Shown: one piece after another, positions 9,796-22,239 of the stretch
Position numbering within the stretch: position 1 is the stretch's first letter
Layout of the letters: each line of letters begins with the position of its first letter
Assembly: GCF_047663525.1 (NCBI RefSeq)
Contig: NC_092588.1
Span: 142,622,001 to 142,686,000 of the forward strand
Origin: Anas platyrhynchos
Lineage: Eukaryota; Chordata; Aves; Anseriformes; Anatidae
Length of the DNA: 64,000 nt
Direction: 5' to 3'
The notes under the pieces: model-generated
The model's input: only the letters and a program-made list of their open reading frames with translations
Database searches by the model: none
What the model was told of the DNA's origin: nothing
Translations under genes and position numbers: made by a program

Positions 9796-12700
9796 ATGGA
9801 GATGGAGACTGGAGGTGAAATTGCTATTGTGGGAATAGCATGCAACTTTCCTGGAGGTAAGTTTTGGGTAAATACAAAGCAGGATGCTGAATGAACATTG
9901 AAAAGCACCGTCACTTATTAAAGTTGAGCAATTCATGTAAAAGAACATGTACATGTAAAAGAATATATGTCTCCCTTACTTTTGTAGAATTCATTGCTTT
10001 GCTACTTGTAGGATCTTTTTAAAAGTTCACACTGTGGTGAGAATCAGTTGGTTTGAATTTGTCCCCTGAGGGCGAGACCTGCAGTTCTGGCTGTGGTCAG
10101 GGCATTGAGCTATGTACGTGAAACTCATGCAGACAGACTGGGTGTGTCAAGGGTGATTTGAGGTTTCTGCATTCTGAGATTAGATGGTAGGAGATATTTA
10201 GATAGCTGTGAGAGCTCCCTAGGTTCTTCTGCTGCTCTGAAGCTGTCAGTACTCTAGTAAAGCTCTATAAAATCTGTAGCAGCAGTCTCATACTGCAGCA
10301 TTAAAGGCTAAATTGGTTCAAGCCATTTTTTGGTGCAAACATCCCAGTAAAGAGCCTCTCTTCAGATACACTGTTCTTAGTTATGTCTCCATGCAATACA
10401 TGCAACGTGTCCTGATCCTGCACTGCTCATCTTCAGAGCTTTTTTAAAGAACCTGCCTCAAAAGAAGTTGAGTGATGGGAACTCTTAAATTACTCATAGA
10501 ATCATAGAATCATAGAATATCCTGAGTTGGAAGGGACCCTTAAGGATCATCAAGTCCAACTCTTGACACCGCACAGGTCTACCCAAAAGTTCAGACCATG
10601 TGACTAAGTGCACAGTCCAATCTCTTCTTAAATTCAGTCAGGCTCGGTGCAGTGACCACTTCCCTGGGGAGCCTGTTCCAGTGTGCAACCACTCTCTCTG
10701 TGAAGAACTTCCTCCTGATGTCAAGCCTAAACTTCCCCTGCTTCAGCTTAACCCCGTTCCCGCGGGTCCTGTCGCTAGTGTTAATGGAGAAAAGGTCTCC
10801 TGCCTCTCGACACCCCCTTACGAGGAAGTTGTAGACTGCGATGAGGTCTCCCCTCAGCCTCCTCTTCTCCAGGCTGAACAGGCCCAGTGCCCTCAGCCGT
10901 TCCTCGTACGTCTTCCCCTCCAGGCCTTTCACCATCTTCGTAGCCCTCCTCTGGACACTCTCCAACAGTTTCATGTCCTTTTTATACTGTGGTGCCCAGA
11001 ACTGCACACAGTACTCGAGGTGAGGCCGCACCAGCGCAGAGTAGAGTGGGACAATCACTTCCCTCGACCTACTAGCGATGCCGTGCTTGATGCACCCCAG
11101 GATACGGTTGGCCCTCCTGGCTGCCAGGGCACACTGCTGGCTCATATTCAACTTGCTGTCTACCACGACCCCCAGATCCCTCTCTTCTAGGCTGCTCTCC
11201 AGCGTCTCATCGCCCAGTCTGTACGTGCAGCCAGGGTTTCCCCGTCCCAGGTGCAGGACCCGGCACTTGCTCTTATTGAACTTCATGCGGTTGGTGATCG
11301 CCCAGCTCTCCAACCTATCCAGATCCCTCTGCAAGGCCTTTCCACCCTCATTCGAGTCCACAACTCCTCCAAGTTTGGTGTCATCGGCAAACTTGCTCAA
11401 AATACCTTCTATTCCTACTCCATGTGTAACTAATGTCCTTGGCTGTCTATGATGGTGGACTAAACAGGGATGATTAACTTTAGGTGGGATTGCTGTCATG
11501 CAGGCATTGTTACTGTTATCCCAGTCTCCAGCCCCAGTGTTGGCCCACATCAGAGCTCCCTTGGTCAGCATGCCAGAGGTTAGCACCACCATGCCACAGG
11601 TCAGCCACAGGGAAGTGGAAGCTGGGAGGAGGGTAAATGTGGGACACAGCGTGGATGCCGTGATAGCTGGTTTCAGGGCTAAGAGGATAGCATAGACATA
11701 GCCTCAGTGCCCATAGCTGGAGTTCTGGATCTCAATCACAGAATCATAGAATCATTTAGGTCAGAAAAGACCTTCATGATCATCAAATCCAACTATCAAC
11801 ATGACCTACCAAGTCCCATCACTTAACAGTGTCCCCTAGTGTCATGTCTACACGTCTCTTAAATGCGTCCAGGAATGGGGACCGCTTCTCTGGGCAGCCC
11901 ATTCCAATGTTTGACCACCCTCTCTGTGAAGAAAGTCTTCCTAATATCCAAACTAAACTTCCCCTGGAACAATGTGAGATTGTTCCCTTGTGTTCTATCA
12001 CTTGTCACCTGAGGAACGAGACTGACACCTTCCTCGCTGAAACCTCATTTTACTTGACCATCTGGAGTCACTGCTGGCTCACTGCCAACTGGATTAAACT
12101 CCATTCACTGATTCTTTGGTGGCCAACTTGCTGGAGATATTTTACCTGCTTGGAAAAACATCTTAAAACTTCTTGCGTTTTACAGAAGTTAAGAATTTTG
12201 TGGGGTAACTTTACATTTAAGCATGAAGTGCTTAAGATCAGTCATTCCTTTCCATCCTTCTGTCACCAAAGAATACTCATTTCTTTATCCGTGGTGTTTC
12301 TTCTTCAGCAAATTAGTTATGTACATGGGAGTTCCATGTAGCATTCCGTGTACGTTTCTACATATACATGGAGAAAGGGAGCACATAATTTAATCTTCTT
12401 TGAAATATTTGTACAACAGGTGAAGGAATTGACAATTTCTGGAAAGTCCTGGAGGAAGGCCTAAACTGCACAGTAGAAATACCCCCAGAGAGGTTTGACA
12501 CCAAAGAGTGGTATGATCCAGACAGTAACAAGCCAGGAAAATCATGCACAACACGCGCTGCTCTTCTCAATGAGTAAGTCTGCTCCTGTGCTGTGGCACA
12601 GACTTTTTCTGTAACGAGGCGAATGCGTCCAGCCTTTCGGAGAGTACAAGCCACAGGGAGACCTTACAAATTGGACCTAGGAACAGGTTTTCTTTTATGA

Positions 12701-15700
12701 CAGGTTTTCTCACATGACAAACTTGCAGTTATCAATTTGCAGGAGCTCCTGTTATATGCCATTTATGAGCACATTTATTCACAGGCCACATAGGATCTTT
12801 GGTTGCATAATCCAACTTGTAAGTTCATCGTGTCTTGAGATGTCACCTGTCACACAGCGGACGTGTATGCATTTTGGGTATACACAAGTACAAGTGCACT
12901 ATGCACGAGGTGGTATGTACCAGATCTGAGGTGGGCTACAGCCTGCCAGAGAATTTGTATGTCCACTTACGGACTCTGGAGGAAGGTGGCAGAGTATGGA
13001 CTCTGAGCTATATGAACTGCCTGGTGAGTCTTGTCTGGCTCCAGACTGAAGGTTGGCCAGCTCTGCTGGACCTTAGGACCTAATCCTGTGCTGGCTTTAA
13101 TTTAAATGAAGGTGTGAGAATTTAGAGACAAAATAAGAAAGTCTGCTTGCTAGATGGTCAAGAAAGGGATGTTATGCTTGATTGGAGTGTTACACTTGCT
13201 TGTAAACCTGAACTATTCATAATTTAATAATAATCCTGCTTTTACTTAGTCTCATACTGTTACGTATTCAAAAATAAACTTTTTTTGTTATTCACTCCTT
13301 TTATTTGAGCCAGTCCTTTATCATACTGGGGGATTATGTATATATAAATACCAGGTAAAGATCCTAGTGTACAGAGAAGACATGGAGAAGGAACCTGCAG
13401 TATGTATCCCTTTAGTTGTGCCCTGATGTCTCATGTGAAATTATATCAGAGATATGAGCACAGCTGTATGAGGGATATTGCTAGTGCTAAGAATATCAAG
13501 CTACAGTCAGATCAGCATAAGTGTCTTTAGTTTTAAATCCACATTTCCTGAAAATCCTCATGCCTTTTTTCCAATTAGAAGCTGACATGCACAGAAGTAA
13601 TCTTATTGGCTGCTGAGAATAACATTTAACAGTTTTACACTTAGCAAAACTTAACAGTTTTGGATTGTAAGACCCAGAATTACTTAAGAAAATAGTCTCG
13701 TATTAGATATTTAATTTTCCACTGAAATCAAGAAAAGACGGAAGGCCATATGAATGTGATCATGGGATACAACATTGAGTCTGGCTTTGGTTATTTGAAA
13801 GTGTGGATTTATGGCCTCCACACATAAACACATAAAATATTTTACATTTATTTTACATTTCTAATTAGAGTGGTATGGGCATCTCTTGGAAGCATCTGAG
13901 CTGGTCCCATATCTATTGGTTTTAAACTAGAAAGCCATTGGTCAACATTGCCTTTATATAACTTAGAAGACAATAGCTATTTAAATTTTGTTGCCTATGA
14001 TGACATTGCAGAAGAGTCTTACTCTGCCAATTTTCATTATTTTCATTATTTTCATTATTATTTTCATTATTTTCATAATGAAGGAGTCCTATCGGTACCA
14101 GTGGGATAATTCACCAGTGTGAATAAGAATTTTGAGGGGTGGCCTTAGAACTCTGAAATGTGGAATAGTTGATAAAAGTACATATCTTGTGGCAGGAAAT
14201 TGGCATCCTTGGCCTATAATCTTTTCCTTCTGAATTTCACAAATAGGAACTGTGGTTTCAACATCACTTAGGTCTTTGCTTTTCATGACATTACAAAAAA
14301 TGCATACTTTGGATCTAGAAATAAATGCATGTTGTATACATATTGTACCATTTTCTAAGAGATTTCTACTTTTAACAGATTTAATACATTTGACAACCAC
14401 CTGTTTGGAATTAATAACATGGAAGCTGAAGCGATGGATCCGCAACAGAAGTTACTGGTAGAATGCACATACAAAGCACTGGAGGATGCAGGAGTACCTG
14501 TTGAAGTCATCAGTGGCACCAAAACAGGTGTTTTTATTGGTAAGAACATTTCACGGTGAATAATGTCCATTTTAACCTCATAAAGAATGGAATGCCCCTT
14601 TGTAAAATTTATATGTATCTCTGGCATTGGAGAACTTAAGGCTACAGTACTATGACACAACTGGTTATTTTTGGTGGAGAAAGAGTATTAGGCTAGTCTA
14701 GAAGATCATCATATAATTAATGTATGTACTGTTAGGTGTCTGTGTCTGTGTTAGTGTCTTGCAGCACTGAAGTTGATGCAGGAAAAAGTTAAACTGTCCA
14801 CCTAGACCAACCCTTGCCAGGACTGATACTCTCAACTCAGACCGATGACATCTTGATGTTTTGCAGTATAACGGTGGTTAAGGTGTTGTAGAGGTTAAGA
14901 TCCTTTGAAACCAGCAGAAATTCTCATGTAAATAGTAGCATGCTACCAAGGTGCACTTGTCCAAGTGCCGATTGTGTCAAGAAGCTAGCCTGTTTTTGCT
15001 GGTGTAAATGTGTGTCTGTTTTAAGAGGAGTTCTCTGGGATAGTTAGGCTGATGAAACTACAGAGACAAACTCTTAGATTGCCTCTTAGTCTCGGACATG
15101 CTCTCCTTACACAGTACACCTACTTTGAATAAGCATACTGCATTTTCCACACATGCCTATAGACTCGAGATCCCCTGTACTCCAAGCATGTGTGTTCCAG
15201 AGAGAGGAAATGACTTCTTTCAGAGGCACAGGCCTTGTTCTTTTCTCTTACTGCTTTGCTTAGTGGATCACAGCAAGTGAAACCAACCTTGCTTAAACTG
15301 AGATACAAGGGTCTAAACAGGCTACACACACCTTAACTGTGTCATACAATGAGCTAAGCAAGCAGAACAGACCTGTCATTTTTCCAGGTGAAAAAAAAAA
15401 AATCATGTGTTAGGTATATTTGTGTAAGCTGGGTCCAGTGGAAATTGCTGGGAGTCTGGCCTTTGTTTTGGGTAGAAGCAAAATATCACCACAGCAGTCT
15501 TAATGCTATGTAGGTTAATACTGAAACAGAAAAACAAAATCATTGTCAAGCTCAGAGCTGTACATCCCTTTTGTTTGCTCAGGGTAATGTGACATATATT
15601 TGATATTTTTATAGGTCTTATGAATCGAGACTATGAAATCATAACAAGCAGATCATCAGAAGAAATAAATCATTATGCTGGTACAGGAACAGCAATGAGC

Positions 15701-18700
15701 ATAGCTGCTAACCGGGTGTCCTACACGTTTAATCTGACGGGACCATCACTGACAATTGACACTGCCTGTTCATCCTTTCTTTTTGCTCTACACTATGCCT
15801 TGCGAGCAATTAAATCAGGTAATGGGACTGAAGAGATGGTAGGCAAAGAAATTAGGATTGATACTTCATATTTTAAAATAGCTTCAGTGAATTAATAAAA
15901 CTTTCTGCAGATGCATCTTTACTGATAGAGAACTAAAAGATTCTAGTGCCTCAGAAATATCCACCGTACCTGTAGAAGAAAACCTATAAGGAATAGTGTT
16001 ACTTTCTTAACCATATCCTGATGTAGTTTTAGAGATCTGTATTGGGTACTTTTTCAATGATGTACCTCAGTGACAGATTCCAATCCTGAAAATTAAAATA
16101 TCTCAAAGAATTGTTAGTATTATTAATAGAGTCTGTCTATAATAACGGTCTTTTCAATCCATTAACTTAAAGGTAATTAAAATGTTTCTGTCTATCATCT
16201 TGGAAGTCTCAACATGACTATGTTTCTGCTTTATTCCAGGAGATTGTGAAGCAGCTATTTGTGGTGGTGTAAACTGCATAATAGAGCCCTGCACCTTTGT
16301 ATCTCTCAGTAAAGCAAAAATGATCTCTCCGGAGGGAATAAGTAAACCCTTCTCTAAAAAGGCAGATGGCTATGGAAGGGGAGAAGGCTGCGGTGTTGTT
16401 TTCCTCAAACCACTGAAAAAGGTAAGATTGTGAAGTAGCCTAAAAGAAGACTGGTTGCTTTCTTGAATTTTGTATTTCCCAGTCTAATAATTACTCCAGA
16501 AAAAGGCTTTTCCAAGTCAAGCTTAATATTAATATTAAGAAAACATTTATGCACTTCCCCTAGCATGGGAAAGACATCACAAGCTTAAAAGTTAGTATTA
16601 CCGTCTGTCTGTTCTTGATTCTTTTGTCCTATACAGAAAAAGCATGCGATTATTAAAGGTAATTTTCTCTTCCTGTGAAACAGGCAATGGAAGACTTCAG
16701 CAAAATCTGGGGTGTTATAAATATCAGTGCAGTAAATCAGAATGGTAGGTCTATAACTCCAATCACAAGGCCATCTCAAATAGAGCAAGAGAACTTACTG
16801 CGCAGCATTTATGAAACTCATGTCAACCCCTCCATTGTGCAGTATATTGAAGCACACGGTACAGGAACTGCTGCTGGAGACCCTACTGAAGCTGCAAGCC
16901 TAGGTAGTGTCATTTGTAAAAACAGATCTTCACAAGTTCCCACTCTGAAAATTGGTTCAGTGAAAGGAAATATTGGCCACACAGAATCAGCTGCTGGAGC
17001 AGCAGGGTTAATCAAAGTGCTTCTGATGATGCATCACGGAAAGATTGTTCCATCTTTGCATTACTCAAAGGAGATGAGCAGCATTGATACAGAGAAGTTA
17101 AACCTTGCAGTTCCCACAAGTGTTGAGCCCTGGGAAGACTCCGGTGAGTACGGAAGGGTAGCTGGCATCAACTGCTTTGGATTTGGAGGAACCAATGCCC
17201 ACGTTGTAGTCAGGCAGGTTAAGCAGCCAGAGCCTCTTCCTGCCTTTAAGAGGCCACTGGAATTAGTTCTGCTGTCTGCAGCATCTACTAAGTCCCTTCA
17301 GATGACAATCGCCGATACAGCTGACCAGCTGAGCACGAGAAACTCCATAACTCTCCCAAGCCTGGCCTATACGTCTGCCTGCAGAAGAAGCCATGCCAAC
17401 TACAGGTACCGAAAAGCATTTGTCACAAACTCTCTCCAACACTTGCAGCAAGAGGTTATGTCAGCAAGAAGCACTGAATTTGCCATGTCAAAGGTGGAGC
17501 CACAGCTGGTGTTTGTGTTCTGTGGCAATGGTGTAACACTGAAGGAGTTCAGTGAGGCAATGCTGAGCTCAGAGCCAGTGTTCAGGGACAAGTGTAAGGA
17601 AGTAGAAGCGCTCTTTCAGAAACACGCCCCCATCAGCATCCTGCCAGCAAAAGGCCGCAGCTCGAAGGAGTTATTGAATCCAGAACTCTCCCAGCCCATG
17701 CTTTTCACCTTGCAGGTTGCCCTAGCTTCCCTTCTGAAGTACTGGGGCATTAAGCCAGTAGCTGCTGTTGGCCACTCGGTGGGGGAAATTGCAGCAGCGC
17801 ATTTTGCTGGCTACCTTTCCCTGGCAGATGCTGTCAAAGTGATTTATCACCGGAGCAGGCTGCAGGCAAAGACTCCCAGTGGCAGGATGTTGGTGGTTGG
17901 AAACATCCCTGTTCAAGAGATAGCTGAATGTCTGCATCCCTATTCAGGAAAGGTGTGCATTGCAGCTTTCAACAGCCCAATTACGTGCACCTTGTCTGGA
18001 AATCCGGACGCTGTGGATGCGGTCCAGAAAGATTTAGCTCAAACATTCAGCCAAAGAAACATCTTTCTTCATGTTTTAAATGTCCCAGCTGCCTACCACA
18101 GCCCCAGCATGGATATGATACTTGGGGAGTTGGAAGAGACCATACAGCCTTTAGAAAAACAGAAGGGGGAAATTGAAGTAATTTCAACGCTGACTGGGAT
18201 GGCTGCTTCTGCAAATGACTTCATTCAGGGCAAATTCTGGGCCCGGCATACTCGCGAGCCTGTTGCTTTCACTCAAGCCATAGAAACTGCAGCTAGAGAC
18301 AGGGAAAATGTGGTGTTTGTGGAAATAAGTCCTCACCGAGCATTGCAGCGAAGCATAAAAGAAACTCTAGGGAAAGCCACTCCTGTGTTCTCTTCTTTGC
18401 AGTCTGATGTGGAGTATCAGACACTCTTTAGCCTGGTAGGAAATCTGTTTGAGCTGGGATATAACCCCAACTGGCAGCACTTTTATAATGGCTATCAAAG
18501 TGTTCCAGTGGCCATTCCACGGTACCAATTTGATCGTAAAAAATTCACCTCTCCAGCTACCCGTCCACAAGCAAACCAAAGAAGTGTCAGCTCCAGTCAT
18601 CCTTTGATTTATGACATGAACAGTGACAACACAGAATTTGGCTGCCTGCTCTCTCAGGACACGACATCCTACTTGTACGAGCATAAGAACAACGGTGTGG

Positions 18701-21700
18701 CTTTAGTCCCTGGTGCTTTTTATGTAGAGCTTGGTCTGTCCTGTGTGATGAGCAGCTCAAGACCTAAAGTGCCTCTGAGTACTTGCCAGTTGAGTATCAG
18801 CTTTTCAGCACCGTGTGTTCTCACACAGAATTCCCAAGTCTTGAATATCAAGCTGAGTCCAGATAACGTAGTGACAGCCTTTGAGATACTCTCGTCCTCC
18901 AATGCAGTTTATGCTTCAGGCCAAGTTACAAAAATGTCTGATGCTGTTGTGGAAGAAAGCAGCATCTCCTTCCAAGACGTCTATCAGAGATGCAGTTCAG
19001 TGATTAGCACAGAGGAGGTTTATGAAGCACTGTCTCAGGTTGGCTTTCAGTACGGCTCCATATTCAGGCAGCTCAGCGATGTGCATTATTGCCAAGAACT
19101 AAAGGAAGCTATAACAAGCATAAAGGTGAACAAGGAGACTGTCCAAGAGATGCACAGCTACTGTATTCATCCAGTGCTGCTAGACTGTTTTCTGCAGATG
19201 ACTGCTGTCATGACCTCAAAGACGTTCCAGTCCAGAGCAGGCTTTCCATCAGGGATAGGCAGCCTGGTGGTGCTCCGACCGCTGGAGGAAGAAATGATGA
19301 TTTATATGAGAACAAGTAAATCCATTGGGAACTGCTTAGAGGTCTGCGGATGCTTCATGGACAAACACGGCTCCGTTTTGGCTGAACTCAAACGTGTTGC
19401 CATCACTTTCATGAAGCAAGCATCTTCCAGAGACAACGAGTTCATGTTTGAAAACAAGTGGGTAGAAGTCACTTCTTCACAGGTGATCGGACATCTAGGT
19501 GCAACGCCCAGAGTCCTAGTGTTTGCTGACAAACTGGGGATAGCTGAACAGCTCAAAAAATACTTGCATCCTGATTCTGGATATGTTATGTACGAGGACT
19601 GGGAAGCCCTCTTGGAAGTCCACAGAGAGAATAAAATAAAAGCAGAGGTCAAGGATTATGATGAAATTCTGTTCTTGTGGGGAATTCAAAAGTTAAATGA
19701 AGAGTTCCCAAGCAAAATGGTAGACCAACTGGCAAAGTGTTGTGAAGCCTATCGCCAAGTTATTGTGGCATTAAGAGAGAAGAGGTCCCGCTGTTCAATC
19801 AGAGTTATCAGCTACAGAACGACAGAAAGAAATGTAGACCACATTAACTGTGCGTTTGCACTCTATGGCATGACCAGAACTTGTATTGTTGAAGTTCCAG
19901 AAATTACATTTCAGCTAATTGACCTCAGCTCTTCCAGCTCCCTGGACATCTCAGCGTTATCAGACATTCTTATCAAATACAGAGGTGAGGAATACCCAGA
20001 ACTTTACATCAGCCAAGGGAGAGTTTATGTGACTGAAGTCAGGCGCACACCATTTGTAGATTCAGATTACAGCCAACCTGTAAGGTCTCTCCATAATTCA
20101 GAAACGTTCACTTTGTACACTGCTGATCCATACACAGCCAAAGACTTGTCTGCTGAGTTGTCCACCAGCACTGCTACTCAGCTTGAAAAACAGAGCATTG
20201 AAATTCAAGTGGATAAAGTGTGTCTCCACTCAGAAGATTATTTTCCTATTAGCGTTTCTAGTCGGAACTTTGGTAATACACTGTACTGGAATTCCCAAGC
20301 AATAGACAAACACAGACTTTTAGCTCTTGATTTCAGTGGCACTGTAACAGCAATAGGTGTTGATGTGAAGAAAGTTAAAGTTGGAGATCAAGTGGTTTCA
20401 TGTTATCCAGCTGCTGCATCATCCAGAATTCAGATTCCAGGAACAGTTTGCTTCAATGTAAAGAAATTCCCTTGCTTTCAGAATGTTCCTTGTGTGTCAT
20501 ACTTTATAATTGCATGGGAAATCTTAAGGCAGAGGTTACCCAAGGGGAAACATGGCAGAATTTTGGGTATTATTTCGAAAGAGCCATCGTCAGTTTTGTG
20601 CCAAGTTCTTTCTGCAGCAGCAGAAGAGATGGGCTGGAAAGTAGTATTTGCAAGGCCGTCTCCCAGTGAGTTCCAGTATATAAATTCATGTCATGCCCTT
20701 GTTGTTCTTCCTCCAGTACATAGACTGTCTCAGCAGGATTTGGCCCACATGAACTTTCTTAAAGATGTGGTGGTAGTATGTGGCAATCAACAGTCAGAAT
20801 GTATTCAGAATGTCAGTGGATTTGATCATGAAAATATCAGCTTTCACATCCTCACACTTAGCAGCATTTTCCAGAAAGCATCTCTAAAGGAATTGCAAAA
20901 GACTATGCATGCGTGGCTCAGTTCAATAGATATGAAACGGTTTAAATCTCTGCCAGCTTCTGTTTTTCAACAAAAGGAGAACTTTGAAAGTGTGCACTCT
21001 CTGGCCTCATATTTTACATGCAAATCTGTCCCACTTGCTGTACTGAGAAGGCAGAGGAACATCACCATGGTTTCAGATATACCGGTGTATGAACCCCAGA
21101 AGCAGATATTTAAGCAGAATGCTGTTTATGTAGTAGCAGGGGGTCTCACTGGACTTGGCTTTGAAACTGTGAAATTTATTGCCAAGAATGGAGGAGGGTG
21201 TATTGCAATACTTTCCAGGAAAAATCCAAGTAATGAGAAGCAAGAAGAGATGAAGGCTTTGCAGCAGCAGTATGAAGGGAGCAAAATAGTGTTTGTGCAG
21301 TGTGATATTACTTCAGCCAATGAAGTTGAGAAAGCTTTCCAGTCCATTGTAAAACTATTTGTAGGCAGTCCAATCAAAGGTGTCTTTCAAAGTGCTGTGG
21401 TTTTGCACGATGGTCGGCTTGAAGTTCTGAAGCTGGCTGACTTTCAGAAAGTTCTGAGCCCAAAAGTGGCAGGGACCGTAAATCTTCACTGGGCTACCAA
21501 AGGCCATGAGCTTGACTACTTTGTGTGCTACTCCTCTGTTACTTCCTTTCTGGGAAATGCCACGCAGGCAAACTATGCAGCTGCAAACTCTTTCCTAGAT
21601 GTCTTCTGCCTCTACAGGAGGAACTGTGGGCTTTCAGGCCAATCCATTAACTGGGGTGCTTTGAACCTCGGCATATTGTTCAATCAAGACCAGATTCAGA

Positions 21701-22239
21701 ACATTCTGGCATCCAAGGGCATAGATGTCCTCCAAGTGCATGAAATTCATGAGTATCTCAGGAAGAGCTTACTTACAAATAACCCACAGCAAGCTGTTGT
21801 CAAGTTCAATTTTCAAACTTTATTTAATCACGTTTTTACTCGGATTTTATCACTCAATAATCGCTTCAGGTCACTTAGGTCAGAAGAATTCAGGAACAAG
21901 CCTGAAATATCTGTGAAAACTCAAGACCAAGGTCCTGCTTTAGTCAAGTCTGAAGACTATATTACCTCACTGGTGAGTGAGCTCACTGGATTGACCCCAG
22001 ACGAACTAACCATGAATACACTTCTTTCATCATTAGGCATAGACTCTATGTTAGCTATGACAATTCAGAACCGCGTCTTTCAAGAAAGAAAGGTGGACAT
22101 ACCTCTCCTGAAACTGCTCGATCCTCACACCACTCTGTCAAGTTTAGTAGTAGTTTTAGGAGATGCAACCAATGCAGATGAAATTGTTGAGATAAAAGGG
22201 TCTGCAGATGATAGAACAGAACATGGGAGCTGGCTATAG
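9796..22239 (+). CDS. PKS: Type I iterative polyketide synthase, copy A (intact; six coding exons)
   Basis: Coding exons are 9796-9856, 12420-12573, 14379-14539, 15615-15818, 16240-16421 and 16684-22239. All have GT/AG borders and compatible phases, and together give 2,105 residues. The ATG at 9796 has A at -3 and G at +4. Domains: KS about 8-430 (Cys177 in DTACSS, His312 in EAHGTGT, His353 in GNIGHTES); AT about 525-820 (Ser619 in GHSVG, Arg644, His726); DH about 890-1180 (His921 in HxxxGxxxxP, Asp1088 in DxxxQ); structural KR about 1185-1445; ER-like about 1450-1720 without a recognisable glycine-rich NADPH motif; KR about 1735-1930 (AGGLTGLG 1739-1746; Lys1848, Ser1872, Tyr1885, Asn1889); ACP (Ser2042 in LGIDSM). 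There is no thioesterase and no methyltransferase. Family knowledge: related bird enzymes build polyene pigments from malonyl units in the cytosol. GHSVG with an aromatic residue before the active-site His fits malonyl use. The largest exon holds 88% of the protein. Confidence 0.93.
10494..11420 (-). mobile_element. CR1 LINE in intron of PKS copy A
   Basis: Three CATAGAAT octamer units at 10494-10517 mark the 3' end. The minus-strand frame (about 11430 down to 10591) encodes the RT core with intact FADD ([10 protein letters not shown]) and the CR1 C-terminal domain. The intron of copy B lacks this element together with flanking sequence (10401-11634). Confidence 0.9.
11739..12015 (-). mobile_element. 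CR1 3' fragment in intron of PKS copy A
   Basis: It starts with CACAGAATCATAGAATCATTT and continues with a diverged CR1 3' end on the minus strand (codons visible 12001-11819). The same insertion is present in copy B at 50138-50417, so it predates the duplication. Confidence 0.8.
14031..14083. repeat. ATTTTCATTA short tandem repeat
   Basis: Units of ATTTTCATT(A) repeat five to six times in the intron before the 14379 exon. The copy B array (52432-52492) is longer by one 10-bp unit. Confidence 0.8.

Noticed and set aside
10600..11190. 196-codon plus-strand open frame
   Set aside because: Antisense shadow of the CR1 ORF2 frame in the PKS intron.
11829..12341. 170-codon open frame, also present at 50231-50743
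   Set aside because: It starts in antisense CR1 sequence and runs into intron. Conservation between copies only reflects the recent duplication.
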